A stretch of DNA of 64,000 nt from Hemibagrus wyckioides (lineage: Eukaryota > Chordata > Actinopteri > Siluriformes > Bagridae). Location: the NCBI RefSeq assembly GCF_019097595.1, contig NC_080722.1:18449630-18513629 (forward strand). The letters are read 5' to 3'. The notes under the pieces were generated by a model. That model was not told the DNA's origin. It searched no databases and saw nothing but the letters and a program-made list of their open reading frames with translations. Made by a program: the position numbers and the translations under genes. This document shows, piece after piece, positions 1-10,920 of this stretch (position 1 is its first letter; each line of letters starts with the position of its first letter).

Positions 1-310
1 TTTTGAACAGCTCCCGGACATACACACAACTTAGCCAGCAATCGGTTCGGTTTGTTCATGAGCCGAAAAAATGCTTCATATGTTGATGCAAATTTCTTGC
101 AAAATTTTCATTCTCAAGACGAAATTATATAAGGGTGGGCATTCTTATGCCAAGGTTCACCTGTATATATTGCATTTTTTCGACAAGTAATCCAATTTTA
201 ATGTTAATAAAATGTTATATGAAATTAAATTAAATTAAATTAATTAAAATAAATCTTAAAATTGCTGTAACATGGTGTTGCATAACAATTTATTAAGTCT
301 ATGATATACA
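1..310. other. Intergenic, AT-rich, no gene seen
   Basis: No coding frame with recognisable protein content and no RNA gene is visible. A short TAAAT-type run lies around 225-245. The right edge runs into the terminal repeat of the Tc1/mariner fossil that follows. Confidence 0.6.
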
Positions 311-751
311 TATCCACTATATGTCCATAGGTATGTAAATACCTGACTATCAAACCCATATGTGGGCCTTCCCCAAACATCTCACACACTGTCAAAGCAC
401 ACAGGTGTCCAGAATGTCTTTGAATGCTGTAGTATTATGATTTATGATTGAATTTATTGTATTATGACTTAGGATTGAAACTAAGAGGCCCAGCACTAAG
501 ATCTGATCCAACATGACAATGCCCCTGTGCACAAAGCAAAGTTTATGAAAGCATAGTTTGCCAAAGTTGGATTGGAAGAACTGAAGTGTCCTATACAGAG
601 TGCTGAATGAGCACATATCCCTATAGCTACATAACAAAAATCTATATAATAAAAATCTCCCTAATAATGGGCATGGCTGGAACAGGATGCTCAGTAAGCA
701 TATATGACTGAGATGGTCAAGTGTCACAGACTTTTGGCCATATAGCGCATA
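311..751 (+). mobile_element. Tc1/mariner DNA transposon fossil, internally deleted
   Basis: The two ends form an imperfect inverted repeat of the common fish Tc1/mariner type: the left end runs through a Tatatgtcc-like start to the CCATATGTGGGCC stretch near 357, and the right end carries the CTTTTGGCCATATAG terminus near 731-745. From 515 the + frame reads DNAPVHKA and then about 18 further codons typical of the second catalytic Asp block of Tc1-like transposases. This frame is broken by a stop at 554-556, where the family normally has Trp, and by another stop soon after. The third catalytic block (SPDLNP...HLW) is absent. At about 440 bp the copy is far below the 1.2-1.6 kb of a full element and cannot be active. 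The family assignment rests on recognised motifs, not on a database match. Confidence 0.75.
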
Positions 752-1910
752 AAAAATATTTTTATGTAGTTATGCACCAGATGAAAACCCATTTTTATTT
801 TGATGAAATTTAACTGGCAACTGCTGAAATCTAAAACGCTAGCAGCTTAGTATTGTCAGCCATCAAGCATGATGACATAAGTCAAATTGACATGTAGCCT
901 GATTTGGTTTAATTAGCATATGAAATCAACACATAATCCAAACTACAGAACAAAAAAAAAACTTTGTTGAGAGATTGTGAATTGAGAAATCTGTGGTTAG
1001 GAGTGTAGGACAGCAAAACTAGCTATGGTGTCTGAGTAGGAGCCCAAAATGATAGCTACCTTCATGTGTCTCAGAGAAAGCACATGCCTTCACCTTCCCT
1101 GGTTAGTAGCTGTCAGGACACAGGGGAGACCGAGCTAGTGGTTGGGAACTGACAAATGAGTAAATTGGGAGAAAATGGGGTTTTGTTTTATATCCAACAA
1201 AAATGTATGGACAACAAAATGAGGCAGAGGATGCTAAGAAAGATGTTCAGAGAGAGTGTTACCTTGTTGCCTGTTGGAACAACTGACCCAGTTCTCTTCT
1301 AATACTGTGTCACACAGTTACAGGCACTCACCTTACCTTTAATATCTTTTTTACCTTCATCCACTTAATCACTATAAACAATATAATCACTGAGCAGTTA
1401 AAGTGACATTTACCAGACCAGAGATATCACAGCAACAGCCACATGCTTTGAGTGAAATCAAACGGTTAGAAAAACCTAATTATCGACACACTACTTGGTG
1501 CTGTAGTAGGCGCACGAGTTTGACGCATCTCAGGTTTCCCTATGAAGGGTTAACACGGGCTCCAGGCGTTTCTCACGCAGGCAGGTATCCCAGTACCAAC
1601 CCTAACTTTCGGACAGATGTTTTTTAAAGCCTCTATAATAAACCTCGGAGCAATTCATAACTGTCCTGTGCGCGTAACGACGAGATCCAGTGGCCAGGGG
1701 AAATAGTCGGATTCGGCTCCACTCGGTATTACAATAGGGTAGAAATACAGGGACCTCAAACTTCCTTCTCTACACGCTTCAATCGATCAGACCTTACTGC
1801 GTTCAGCTGCGTTTCTGACTGGGATATTTGGCACCGCTGAAAGTGCCGGTGTATCTTTTTTATTATTATTATCAACTATTATTATTATTATAACTAGGTC
1901 CCATAAAACG
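752..1910. other. 5' flank and probable 5' UTR of wfikkn2; no other gene
   Basis: No separate gene is visible. The frame at 1403-1627 has no recognisable domain. A TATAATA string at 1634-1640 could be a core promoter element for wfikkn2 but is unsupported by CCAAT or GC boxes. An ATT/TTA trinucleotide stretch lies at about 1858-1893, so the start codon at 1911 directly follows a low-complexity leader. Transcription start is not determined. Confidence 0.4.
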
Positions 1911-2084
1911 ATGCGTCGCTGGATATGGTTGTTTTTGGCCGGTGAGTTGGTCATGTTACGTGTGAGAGGCATGGCTTTGCAGAAAGCTGCGTACTCGCAC
2001 GCCGGTCTCTGTCCTAACGATGTGAACCCCAACCTGTGGGTGGACGCAATGAGCACCTGCACCCGGGAGTGTGAGACCGACCAG
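1911..2084 (+). CDS. wfikkn2: WFIKKN2 precursor, coding exon 1 (signal peptide and first half of WAP domain)
   Basis: This exon encodes residues 1-58. It opens with a basic-hydrophobic stretch (MRRWIWLFLA...) that fits a secretion signal, with cleavage likely near residues 20-28, followed by the start of a WAP four-disulfide core (Cys34, Cys50, Cys54). The ATG is the only one giving a signal peptide in frame with the WAP motif. The exon ends after codon 58 (Gln) at a strong donor, GTGAGC at 2085-2090. The frame runs on past this into intron and soon stops, which supports splicing. Phase 0 joining to 2741 restores the WAP cysteine pattern exactly. WFIKKN proteins are secreted multi-domain inhibitors that bind the TGF-beta family ligands GDF8 and GDF11. 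The two-coding-exon structure agrees with mammalian WFIKKN genes. Confidence 0.9.
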
Positions 2085-2610
2085 GTGAGCGCTTGTCCAT
2101 TCTTAATGCAAAAGTTTTCTTTGTTCCATTGCTGAAACCTGCAACCCTTTCAGAACGCTATCCATGTAGAAGACGTTTAGAACCATTAACCATCCAGTGA
2201 AGAACCAGTTTTTAAGAGTGCACGAGGTTCGAAAGCAATGTATACAAACAGGCACCAGCTTTAAAGTCGTTTTCAGATAAAAACTATTCTCCAAGAGCTT
2301 TTTTATTTATTTATTTATTTATTATTATTTTTTTAATTTTTTTTTTTTTTGGGGGGGGGTTACAGCTTATTAGTTTTTGTTTAAGAATATATCTATGAAA
2401 AAAATGTGATGATCATAGGTACATTAACTACTGTGAATGTGTGTATATATATGTGGTGATCTGGATACACTGGTGTCCAATCTGGGGTGTATTCCTGCCA
2501 TGCACACAGTGTTTCCAGGATAAGTAATAATGTAAATGTATTAACTAATAAATAAATGTAACACAGATATTGAAATATAATTACTGGAAGTGCATTCACA
2601 GAACATAATA

Positions 2611-2654
<44 letters not shown>

Positions 2655-2740
2655 AATAAGCCTGGGATAAATAAAATAAATAAAGGATTGCAATAGTGAA
2701 TTTTAAAACAACTTAATGTCCGGTTATACTCTCTGTTTAG
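2085..2740 (+). other. wfikkn2: wfikkn2 intron 1 (GT-AG, phase 0)
   Basis: The donor is GTGAGC at 2085 and the acceptor is CTCTGTTTAG ending at 2740. The intron is 656 bp. It contains T-rich low-complexity sequence at 2300-2352 ending in a G run, an AAT/TAA trinucleotide microsatellite at about 2610-2660, and a short piece at about 2455-2525 matching the 3' part of a SINE-like fish repeat (the same family as at 10651-10920). Long minus-strand frames here are low-complexity artefacts. Confidence 0.85.
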
Positions 2741-4237
2741 GAATGCGAGGCATTTGAAAAGTGCTGCTCGAATGTTTGTGGGAGCAGGAGCTGTGTGGCA
2801 GCCCGCTATATGGATGCGACAGTGAAGAAGGCAACCGGCAGCATATCCAACGAGGCAACCTGTGACAAGTTCATGTGCACTCAGCAGGGCTCCGAGTGCC
2901 ACATCTGGAATGGGCAGCCCACATGCAAGTGCAGAGATCGCTGTGAAAAGGAGCCACATTTCACCTGTGCTTCTGACGGGATGACCTACTACAACAAGTG
3001 CTACATGGATGCTGAAGCCTGCTCCAAAGGCATCTCCCTGTCTGTAGTGACCTGCAGGTCCCACCCTGTAAACACTAGTCCTCTACCTCCTGGAACCACT
3101 GCCCTCCCAACGACCACCCTACTGCTCACCACCCCACTAGAGGTGCAATCCCCAGTCATAACTGGAAGCCTAGTGGAACAGTCTGTGTTTGTGGGTGATA
3201 CAGCCAGCTTCTTGTGTGATGTGAGTGGCTGGCCAAAACCCGAGATCACCTGGGAGAAACAACTGGAGGGTAAAGAGAACATTGTTATGAAACCCAATCA
3301 CGTGCTGGGAAATGTGGTGGTGACTAATGTTGGACAGCTAGTGATCTACAGTGCACAGCTAGAAGATATAGGTGTCTACACTTGCACAGCTACAAACTCA
3401 GGTGGTTCAATCCAAGCTCATTTCCCACTCTCTGTGAAACAGAGAGACCCTGAGGAGGAGAAGCCAAAGAACCAGCCTCCTTTCCCTGCTGAGGAGTGCA
3501 TGAAGGAGCCAGACACTGGTGACTGTGGCGGGGAGAAGCCGAGTTGGTTCTATGACAACAAGAGGAACAGCTGCTTCACATTCACCTACCGTAACTGCAA
3601 TCAGAACCAGAACCACTTTAACACCTTTGACTCCTGCATGCTGTCCTGCCAGGTTGAACTGCCCGCCCCATGTGGTCTTCCCAGCCTTCAGGGCCCCTGT
3701 AAATTCTATAAGCCACGCTGGGCCTACAGCAGCACCCTCAATCAGTGCCAACCTTTCATTTACGGGGGTTGTGGAGGCAATGACAACAACTTTGAGACCA
3801 AAGAGGCATGCGAGGACTTGTGTCCATATCCAAAGAACCACCGCTGCAAGCCATGCAAATCGCAGCACAAGATGGTGTCCAGTTTTTGTAAGAGTGACTT
3901 TGTGATATTGGGACGCATTACAGAGCTGACAGAAGAGGAAGGCTCAGGCCGGGCGCAGATCAACGTGGATGAGATCCTTAAGGATGAGAAGATGGGGCTT
4001 AAGTTCATGCAGAATGAACCCTTGGAGGTGACATTGCAGAACATGGACTGGACCTGCCCGTGTCCCAACGTCACTACCTCGGACGGTCAGATCATCATCA
4101 TGGGTGATGTGCACAATGGGATGGCCGTGCTCCAGCCAGAAAGCTTCGTCAGCCAGTTCAGTGTGCGACGGCTTCGCAGGCTGCGTGAGGTGATCAATAA
4201 AAACACATGCGAAATTCTGAAAGAGTTCAGGGAATAG
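2741..4237 (+). CDS. wfikkn2: WFIKKN2 precursor, coding exon 2 (WAP end, Kazal/follistatin, Ig, two Kunitz, NTR)
   Basis: This exon encodes residues 59-556 and ends with TAG at 4235-4237. Domains in order: the end of WAP (Cys60, 66, 67, 71, 76, giving all eight cysteines of residues 34-76); a Kazal/follistatin module at about 99-163; a Thr/Pro-rich linker; an Ig domain at about 196-289 (Cys217 and Cys273, with the DxGxYTC motif); Kunitz 1 at 311-361; Kunitz 2 at 369-419; and an NTR domain at about 427-548. Both Kunitz domains keep six cysteines. Kunitz 2 has Lys379 at the P1 position, typical of trypsin-type inhibition, while Kunitz 1 has Gly321. The total of 556 residues is close to the mammalian paralogues. 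I call it WFIKKN2 rather than WFIKKN1 because of close recall-level similarity throughout and because tob1 is the next gene. Role by family knowledge: an extracellular antagonist of GDF8/GDF11. Which teleost duplicate (a or b) this is cannot be decided here. Confidence 0.93.
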   Translation, partial: ECEAFEKCCSNVCGSRSCVAARYMDATVKKATGSISNEATCDKFMCTQQGSECHIWNGQPTCKCRDRCEKEPHFTCASDGMTYYNKCYMDAEACSKGISLSVVTCRSHPVNTSPLPPGTTALPTTTLLLTTPLEVQSPVITGSLVEQSVFVGDTASFLCDVSGWPKPEITWEKQLEGKENIVMKPNHVLGNVVVTNVGQLVIYSAQLEDIGVYTCTATNSGGSIQAHFPLSVKQRDPEEEKPKNQPPFPAEECMKEPDTGDCGGEKPSWFYDNKRNSCFTFTYRNCNQNQNHFNTFDSCMLSCQVELPAPCGLPSLQGPCKFYKPRWAYSSTLNQCQPFIYGGCGGNDNNFETKEACEDLCPYPKNHRCKPCKSQHKMVSSFCKSDFVILGRITELTEEEGSGRAQINVDEILKDEKMGLKFMQNEPLEVTLQNMDWTCPCPNVTTSDGQIIIMGDVHNGMAVLQPESFVSQFSVRRLRRLREVINKNTCEILKEFRE

Positions 4238-5150
4238 GGCAGTGGTCTTAGCCCAAGCTGACTGCTATTCTTTTGAAAACTCAAATGACCAATGACTTTT
4301 TACCAACGTAAGAACTATGCAAAGTAAATGATGGAGAAACTGTCAAAAGCTCCACAATCACTTTTTTCCCCTTGTACTTACTGTACTGTTGACTTAATTT
4401 TCTTTTTCTTATTTTTCTTTGTTTATTATATACAGTACTCTTGTATATGAGTAGTGAGTCATGTAACATCCACAAAATTCCAGGCCAGTTAAGATGTTTG
4501 CTTTGACAAGGTTGTATATACAGTACGAGACACAGCTGTTCACCCATGAGACCGTGTCAACTTTCAACGTCTTCATAGGAAACCTGCTAAAATGCCTCTT
4601 AGGTTAAAGTGAAAGAACACATTTGTAGGCATAGGAAGCATTAATCAGACCCATCTGGTAGGCCAAATCCCAGCACACACTGTACCCTTGCTTCGAATGG
4701 AACGTCATACCTACTTTATAAATCCAAGGTGGTTCATTCAAGGATGATTAATTTCTTGCCTGATGCTCTACTTTATCACTGGAGGTTAAGGACACGTCTC
4801 GATAAAACTGTTGTAATATACTGTAGAAAGCACATGAATAAGTTGTATTATATTTACTCTGAAGTTCTGTTTTAAAGCTTGTTAAGCTTTGTTATTCTAT
4901 ACTACTTGTTATTTGTTATTCCATACTGCTCACATTTCTGTTGCGACGAACGATTGATGTACAGGTAGATATTTTAGCGAGGACAATCTTGAAGTGATTT
5001 TGTTTTCCTTTATTTATTTTAACGTATTTTGTTCCCAGCTAACATTATCATTTCCTGTAAGCATGTCCATATTTTTTTTAAATAATTTGGAATCATATTT
5101 GTAAAGATGTCAAAATGTCACTGAATAAATAAATAAGCCTTATAGTCTGA
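4238..5150 (+). other. wfikkn2: wfikkn2 3' UTR (probable)
   Basis: AT-rich sequence follows the stop codon, with no further coding frame. The first convincing polyadenylation signal is AATAAA at 5124-5129, inside an AATAAATAAATAA run, giving a 3' UTR of about 0.9 kb. The true cleavage site is not visible from sequence. Confidence 0.55.
5124..5129 (+). terminator. Candidate polyadenylation signal of wfikkn2
   Basis: A canonical AATAAA lies about 890 bp past the wfikkn2 stop. No strong GT-rich downstream element is evident, so this is a candidate only. Confidence 0.45.
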
Positions 5151-8009
5151 GTATTATCATTTTTGCCACAATGCTTCACTGCATTTCTAGTGATTTGGGG
5201 GGAGACCAGGAAAATGATGCGCAAACGATGACTGTACGTTACTCCAACGCCAGATTGGTGGCATGCAAGACATCGTAGTGACACTTTCTCTCTATGAAAC
5301 AAATGATCAAGTACAAATTAATTAAATCAAATAAATCTCAGAGAGGCTAGGAAATGTCCTCATGCCTTATCCGTGTTTATTCCTAGAGGAATTAGTTAAT
5401 GATGACCACTTGACTTGATTGAATATTTGACTATCATTTGTTCCTTTCTTACACAATGTCAGCCACAAGTAGGGCCCCTTGCTTAAATCCACCAGATCAC
5501 CACGCATACATCCCAACTGGATGATCATGCTGAGGAGGCTTAAGTAGGGGAAAGTTGGAAAATGTAGCATGTTTGGATATGAGGTTTGAACATTTGGGAG
5601 ATCGAACATCCCACCAGCTGGTTTCTGTATAGTTTTCAAGGGTGGGCTTCAAAGGACAGCTACTGCAGGTGGTGGAAAGCAAATCTGTGACCTTACATCA
5701 AGGAGTGTCAGGAAAGGGAAAACATGGCAAAGTGAAAACTTCACTCTTTTAGATAAAGAATAGGTAGAAAGAATGATACAAGGAATGCCTTTATCTATCG
5801 CATGCTGTGCGGCATTAGGAATAAACAGACCTCCTAATTCCTAGTAAGTAACTGGAAAAACCAGGGCGACTGGGTCAGTACAACGTTGTAGAGTTAAACG
5901 GACTGGGGAATACCACCATCCAACTAAATTCAACATGTTTGCTTCCTATTCTACTTGAAACTCTCCAATATCGTTAAGCTGAAATGATTCATTATACCAA
6001 CAAATCCTGCTGGCATCATAAAATTAAATTTACAGCCGTCTGTGTGCCTTGCCAGCCCTGCTTTATGGGAGCCAGAAGTACTTCTCTTGTGATCTGCCGA
6101 GTGCATGTAAGGTTATGTAAACCTTGTTCTAAGGATTAAGCTTGGCAGTTCCTGTCCACCAATTTCTGTTCCTCCCATTTAGGCCACACAGATATCAGAG
6201 GACACATGGAGCCCAGAGCAGCCATGTCTTTCTTCCACATAGAATGATAAAGAGTTTGTGCTAGAAAAATGAGCTAGACAATTCTGTAATATTAAAATGA
6301 CCATACATATTTATTAGAGTACATGAACAAAAGATCATTAAGGATTGCTTTGTTCTTCAATGGTTCTATCAAAAAAAATCACCCAAGGTTTAGTTGATGA
6401 ACCAGTCATAGTAAAGGGGGGAAAATACATCATCTAAACTAGAACTAGTTCAGTTGTAGGGGGGGAATAATGCCTGTAAATCTTTTACACAAATTAGTAA
6501 CTAGAGTACAATGAGTCATTAGTCTGTCCTGCAGAGGTCAGGAGGAATATGGTCTATAATGAAAGGAAAGTTGCTGAAAACTAATTTCCATAACTAAAAA
6601 TGATGCATTGTGTAAGGTTCTGCAAACCGTTAAAAGAACGTGTTAACTGTGATGTAACACCCTCAATTAAAGGGACTCTCCAAGGATTCTTAGCTTTCTA
6701 AGAACCTTTAATCATTGTAGATGCAACCTTTTTTTCAATGCAGTACAAAAAGGGGGTTTATTGGTATGCATGGTCCATAGAGGCTCATTGATGGACTGAC
6801 AAACAGAACTAACAAAAATATTAACCATTCTGTGCATGGCGCTGTGCATCAACGAGCCTTCTGCTGAACACTGATTGGTTGAGCCTGGGAGGCATGGCCA
6901 GGCCTAATAATTGCTATAACTATACAAGAGATACGTGAAAACATTTTCAGCAGCTGAAGCAACAGACAAATTAAATGTTAATAAAATTCCCTGGGTGAAA
7001 ATCCTCTACTAAAAATAATTATTTTTAGCTGTATTATGTGCTGAATAATTATAACGCTCCGCCCCCCCCAGAGGTCCCCCTCAGAAACCTTACCTTATTG
7101 ATTATACAGCATATGAAAGCCATTTCAAACCTACATAGTTGCTGTGAGTTCTTGTTAACTCTCATACCTTAGGACTGTGTTTTGACCCTTCCCATGTTTT
7201 TTTGCCTACACTTTTGTCACACTCGACCTTCACTTCTGGATGGATAGTAAAGCACATTGATCCACGAAAGCCCTGTGTGCTACAGACAGACATGGACTAA
7301 ACTGCATTCGGGACATTCACTTGTGTTCATTTCGTTCTTATTTTAATAAAGTAAATGAATACATATCATCCTGTTTTACTGGTTGCAAACATTTCTAAAG
7401 ATTTCAGTTAAGTATCAGCTCCACCACTAATGTTTTCTCATTGATCATGTTAGCATGGAGCTATCCTGATCCTCAATATACTGTACACTTAGGGTTCTGT
7501 GGTGAAACTGTTTTCTTTTCACTACCTGCTAGGATTTTCTTGTTATTTTCTTGTTTACAGTGTTGGAACAGACTTTGGATTTTCTGGTGCTGGTAAATCA
7601 CTTCATTAGACCATGTACAATTTTAATGTCATTTAAAAACAAACCTTTATTATTGCAGTTGCATTTAGGAGTTACAGCAATGTCTGTATATTATGCTTTT
7701 TTTTTTTGTTCAATGATTTAACAGAGAGTGTGTTTACCCTCAGTGTGTTGGAGCCTCTAGGTGTCAGCATTGCCCAAGCGGTGTTTCTGTAAACCAACAA
7801 TATCTTCCCTTACCAAGGTGTTAATTTCAGAAACCTTAATATCTCCAAAACCTGCATAAATATATGATCAGTGACTGATTTTTTAATAAATAAAAGTACT
7901 GACACTTGAAAATAATGTCTTCTATATTGAGGGTTTAAACTGAATAAGCTTTCTAACAGCAAGCACATTAAATTTTACTCAGGAAGACAAAAGTCTTTAC
8001 TGAATTACT
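5151..8009. other. Intergenic, no gene recognised
   Basis: No coding exon, RNA gene or clearly identifiable transposon was seen. Short frames at 5367-5682 lack any domain. There is a C run near 7063-7071 and a T run at 7699-7709. AATAAA-like strings occur (for example near 7345) without a gene to serve. Confidence 0.5.
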
Positions 8010-8208
8010 GCACAGTGAAATTCTTTCTTCGCATATTCATCTTTGGGGGGTCGGGGTCAGAACACAGGGTCAGCCATGATGCAGCACCCCTGGAGCAGGG
8101 GGGTTTGAGGGCCTTGCTCAAGGGCCCAACGGTGGTGGCAGCTTGGCGGTGCTGGGGCTTGAACCGCAATCTTCCGAACCACAACCCAGAGCCTTAACCA
8201 CTTGAGAA
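8010..8208 (-). mobile_element. tRNA-derived SINE, family A, minus-strand copy
   Basis: Read on the minus strand, the copy starts near 8205 with a tRNA-like head (CTCAAGTGGTTAAGGCTCTGG, A-box region), then a B-box-like GGTTCAAGCCCC relative around 8160, then the body with GGGCCCTTGAGCAAGGCCCT, and ends with the AAGAATTTCACTGTG tail near 8018. It matches the better-preserved + strand copy at 30100-30308 block for block. The frame across 8015-8197 is a by-product, not a gene. Confidence 0.75.
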
Positions 8209-8215
8209 TTATTTA

Positions 8216-8285
8216 ATTATTAATTATTATTTAATTTAATTATTATTATTATATATTATTATTATATATTATTATTATAATTTAA

Positions 8286-8336
<51 letters not shown>
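8216..8336. repeat. ATT/TTA trinucleotide microsatellite
   Basis: Interrupted first, then pure (ATT)n over the last 50 bp or so. It abuts the end of the minus-strand SINE, so it may have grown at the insertion junction. Confidence 0.9.
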
Positions 8337-8439
8337 GCTATAGCTAATGTTTTACCATTGGGTGGAGCTGGTGTTCTTTTCAGTGAAGCTGCAAACTTAT
8401 TTATTTTCAAGCTTTGTTAGCTTGACGTCAACAAAGTAC

Positions 8440-8443
8440 GAGA

Positions 8444-8485
<42 letters not shown>

Positions 8486-8520
8486 GAGAGAGAGAGTGTG
8501 TATGTGTGTGTGTGTGTGCG
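8440..8520. repeat. Compound (GA)n-(GT)n microsatellite
   Basis: A (GA)n tract with two GGGA interruptions runs into (TG)n. Overlapping open frames on both strands translate only to Arg-Glu or Ser-Leu repeats. Confidence 0.9.
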
Positions 8521-8989
8521 TTTATTTCAGGCACATCACTCACACTCTCCCCGCGGTCAAAAATAGAGCAGGTCCTACCGGACTGATGCCTCCTCTTGGG
8601 AGCAGCTTTCATGATTACATTAGTTATCATCGCAATTATTGCATTTGCTCGATCAATTTGCTCTTTGTGTAATGCACATTAAAACTGTTCCCAAACAAAG
8701 TACAAAACAAACCACCATTCTGACCTTTCACCAATTTGACAATCCATACAGGATATATTTAGATGGACAGGGCTGATTAGGTCTGACTTGCAGAAGCCCT
8801 AATCACCACCAGCGAGGTGCATTGTGGGAAAATTCTGACCCCGGATCAGCTGCAAAATAACTCAAGTGTTGCCAGATCTGTCATTTTATATTCATCATAC
8901 AGCTGCTTCACTTGATCAAAATCTCAACCTTTCTTTACGTTCTTTGTTATGCACTTTGTTATAGAGAGGGCTTCATAGGGGTGCAGCTG

Positions 8990-9250
8990 GTAGAATTTCC
9001 GCTTCAGAGCTCCAGGTTCCTCAGCTTGATCCTGAGTGAGAGATCCTGTCTGTGTGGAGTTTTTTATGATCTTCCCATGTCTATGTTGATTTCCTCTGGG
9101 TTTTCCGGTCAACCTACAACCACTCAGAAGCATGCAGGTTGAGAGAGAGAGAGAGAGAGAGATCCCTTATAATGAACTTAAATCCCATCCATTTATATAT
9201 GTAATTTCTGCACCCTGATCAGGATAAACTGGTTGATGGTGAATACATGA
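8990..9250 (+). mobile_element. SINE-like dispersed repeat, family C, degraded copy
   Basis: The order of segments (CAGAGCTCCAGG, a GTGTGGAGTTT stretch, TTTCCTCTGGGTTTTCCGG, and the 3' CCTGATCAGGATAAACTGG end with a GAATGAATGA-like tail) fits a common teleost SINE family. A (GA)n tract at 9139-9162 splits the copy. It is degraded and the left edge is uncertain. The 9251 end is set by the ATGAATGAATGA tail. Confidence 0.5.
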
Positions 9251-9651
9251 ATGAATGACTTTCCTTTGTAAAGCAATATATTTTCATTACTCATAAGTGA
9301 TTGAATGATTTCGTGGCATTACTTGCATATCACAAATGGCAGTGAAGTGTTTCAAGCACTATTATAGCACTTGGAAAGGGGGAAGATTTAAAGTTTTGTT
9401 ATTTGGTTGGTTTTATTGACCAAAACTTGCCACTACATATTTTATGCAGGTTATGTCCAAAGCCAGAAGCTGGTGTAGTTCTTAATATTTCAAAATAGCA
9501 AGCTGCTTTATTATGTTTATTAACTTTTGCTCTGTGGTTTGACACCGTGGCTGAACTGTGAACACTTCAAGTACAAACTCCAACACAATTCCCTGTGGTA
9601 GTATGCTATTCTCCCATGTATGTTCGTATGCAAGTTGTTAAGTGTTATTAA

Positions 9652-9687
<36 letters not shown>

Positions 9688-10650
9688 GCAACCTGAATCC
9701 TATTAGGCTCAGAGTGGAGAGACAACAGCGGAGCAGTAATGTGGTGCTCTACATCTCCACTACCCTTTTTCTAGCAGCTGTAAAAGGATCATCTTGACTA
9801 AAAATTAAGTCCCATTATCCAAATACGCAATCAACCGAAACATGCTTGGTGCTCTGGGGGTACAAAGCTAAAGCAGCTAACAAGTAGGCTAAAGTAAACA
9901 TAACCACCCAGTTTAGCATTGGCTAAAACTCTATGACCAAATAATCACATACACCAGACAGTTTCATATGTTGCTTCTTGTAAGCTTGTGGCTTCTGGTG
10001 CTGAAGGTAATGTGATAAGAAAATTATCTTTATTACTTTCTGTTAAGGAGTCATCTACAGTTACACTGTGGGGCTTCAATAGCTCTGACTCACTCAAAAC
10101 AAAAACACTTCAGCTAAATGATTCCCTCATCAGTGTATATATAAGATTTATTTTTATTTATTTTTTTATTTTTTTAATGTCATCTTGTAACAAAATGTGG
10201 GAAGGTAAAAGGTAATGAGCTTAAGTCAGCCTTTTTGTCCATTTTTACTGATAAATATGTATACTTTGTCTGTTTCATGTGATTTGAGGCTAAAGTTGAT
10301 GCTAAACTGACAGCTAAATGCTAGCTTCATTAGTAAAGATCCAGTACACGACTGAAGTAAACATCAGACACCTATCAAGTCTTTACTTATTTTAAGTTCT
10401 ACAAATATGGACAAGCTCAGGCATTGTGGGGCAGCTAATGCTAAAACCTCTCTCAGGAGCAAGTTAGCATGCTAATAATAACTCGTCACTACATCAAGAG
10501 GGCACAATACATTATAAAAATACATAGCGATGGTGAATAACTTACTTGTAATAGAGTTAGATGTGAAAGAAGCATACAACAAATTATATTCAAAATTAAA
10601 TCATTGTTTTCTGGGTACATGGTAGGATACTGTTCTATAAGCTGCCACGT
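9251..10650. other. Intergenic, no gene recognised
   Basis: A (TC)n microsatellite lies at about 9653-9685. The rest is unique-looking AT-rich sequence; the frame at 9988-10215 carries no domain and ends in T-rich low complexity. Confidence 0.5.
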
Positions 10651-10789
10651 ATTAACAGCTTGAGTTTCTGTCGAGTTTTGTGTGTTCTCCATGCGTCCCT
10701 GTGTGGTCCTCTGGCTTCCTGATACCACCTGAAAATATGCCAGTAGGTGGATTGGTTGCTCTGGGTTTTGTTTGTGTGTGTGTGTGTGT

Positions 10790-10827
<38 letters not shown>

Positions 10828-10920
10828 CACCCCGTGATAGACTGGTGTCCTATCCAGGGTGTATTCCTGTCTTGTTGTCAATGTTCCTAGGATAGATTCT
10901 GGATCCAGCTCTGAAGATAA
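10651..10920 (+). mobile_element. SINE-like dispersed repeat, family C, split by a (TG)n tract
   Basis: The left part (TGTGTTCTCCATGCGTCC, and GTAGGTGGATTGG at about 10744) and the right part (GACTGGTGTCCTATCCAGGG, GTGTATTCCTGTCTTG, GGATAGATTCTGGATCC) are successive blocks of one family. Between them is a (TG)n microsatellite at about 10768-10826. Smaller pieces of the same family occur at about 2455-2525, 17393-17440 and 53278-53372. Confidence 0.6.

Noticed and set aside
2085..2135. Continuation of wfikkn2 exon 1 past 2084
   Set aside because: A strong donor GTGAGC follows codon 58, and joining to 2741 restores all eight WAP cysteines; reading on meets a stop.
2393..3905. Minus-strand and alternate-frame proteins over wfikkn2 (for example 2393-3064, 3407-3868, 3519-3905)
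   Set aside because: Shadows of the real exon or low-complexity intron sequence; no domain content.
7180..7370. Possible LTR end (T-rich stretch with an AATAAA string near 7345)
   Set aside because: No paired LTR, primer-binding site or polypurine tract was found nearby.
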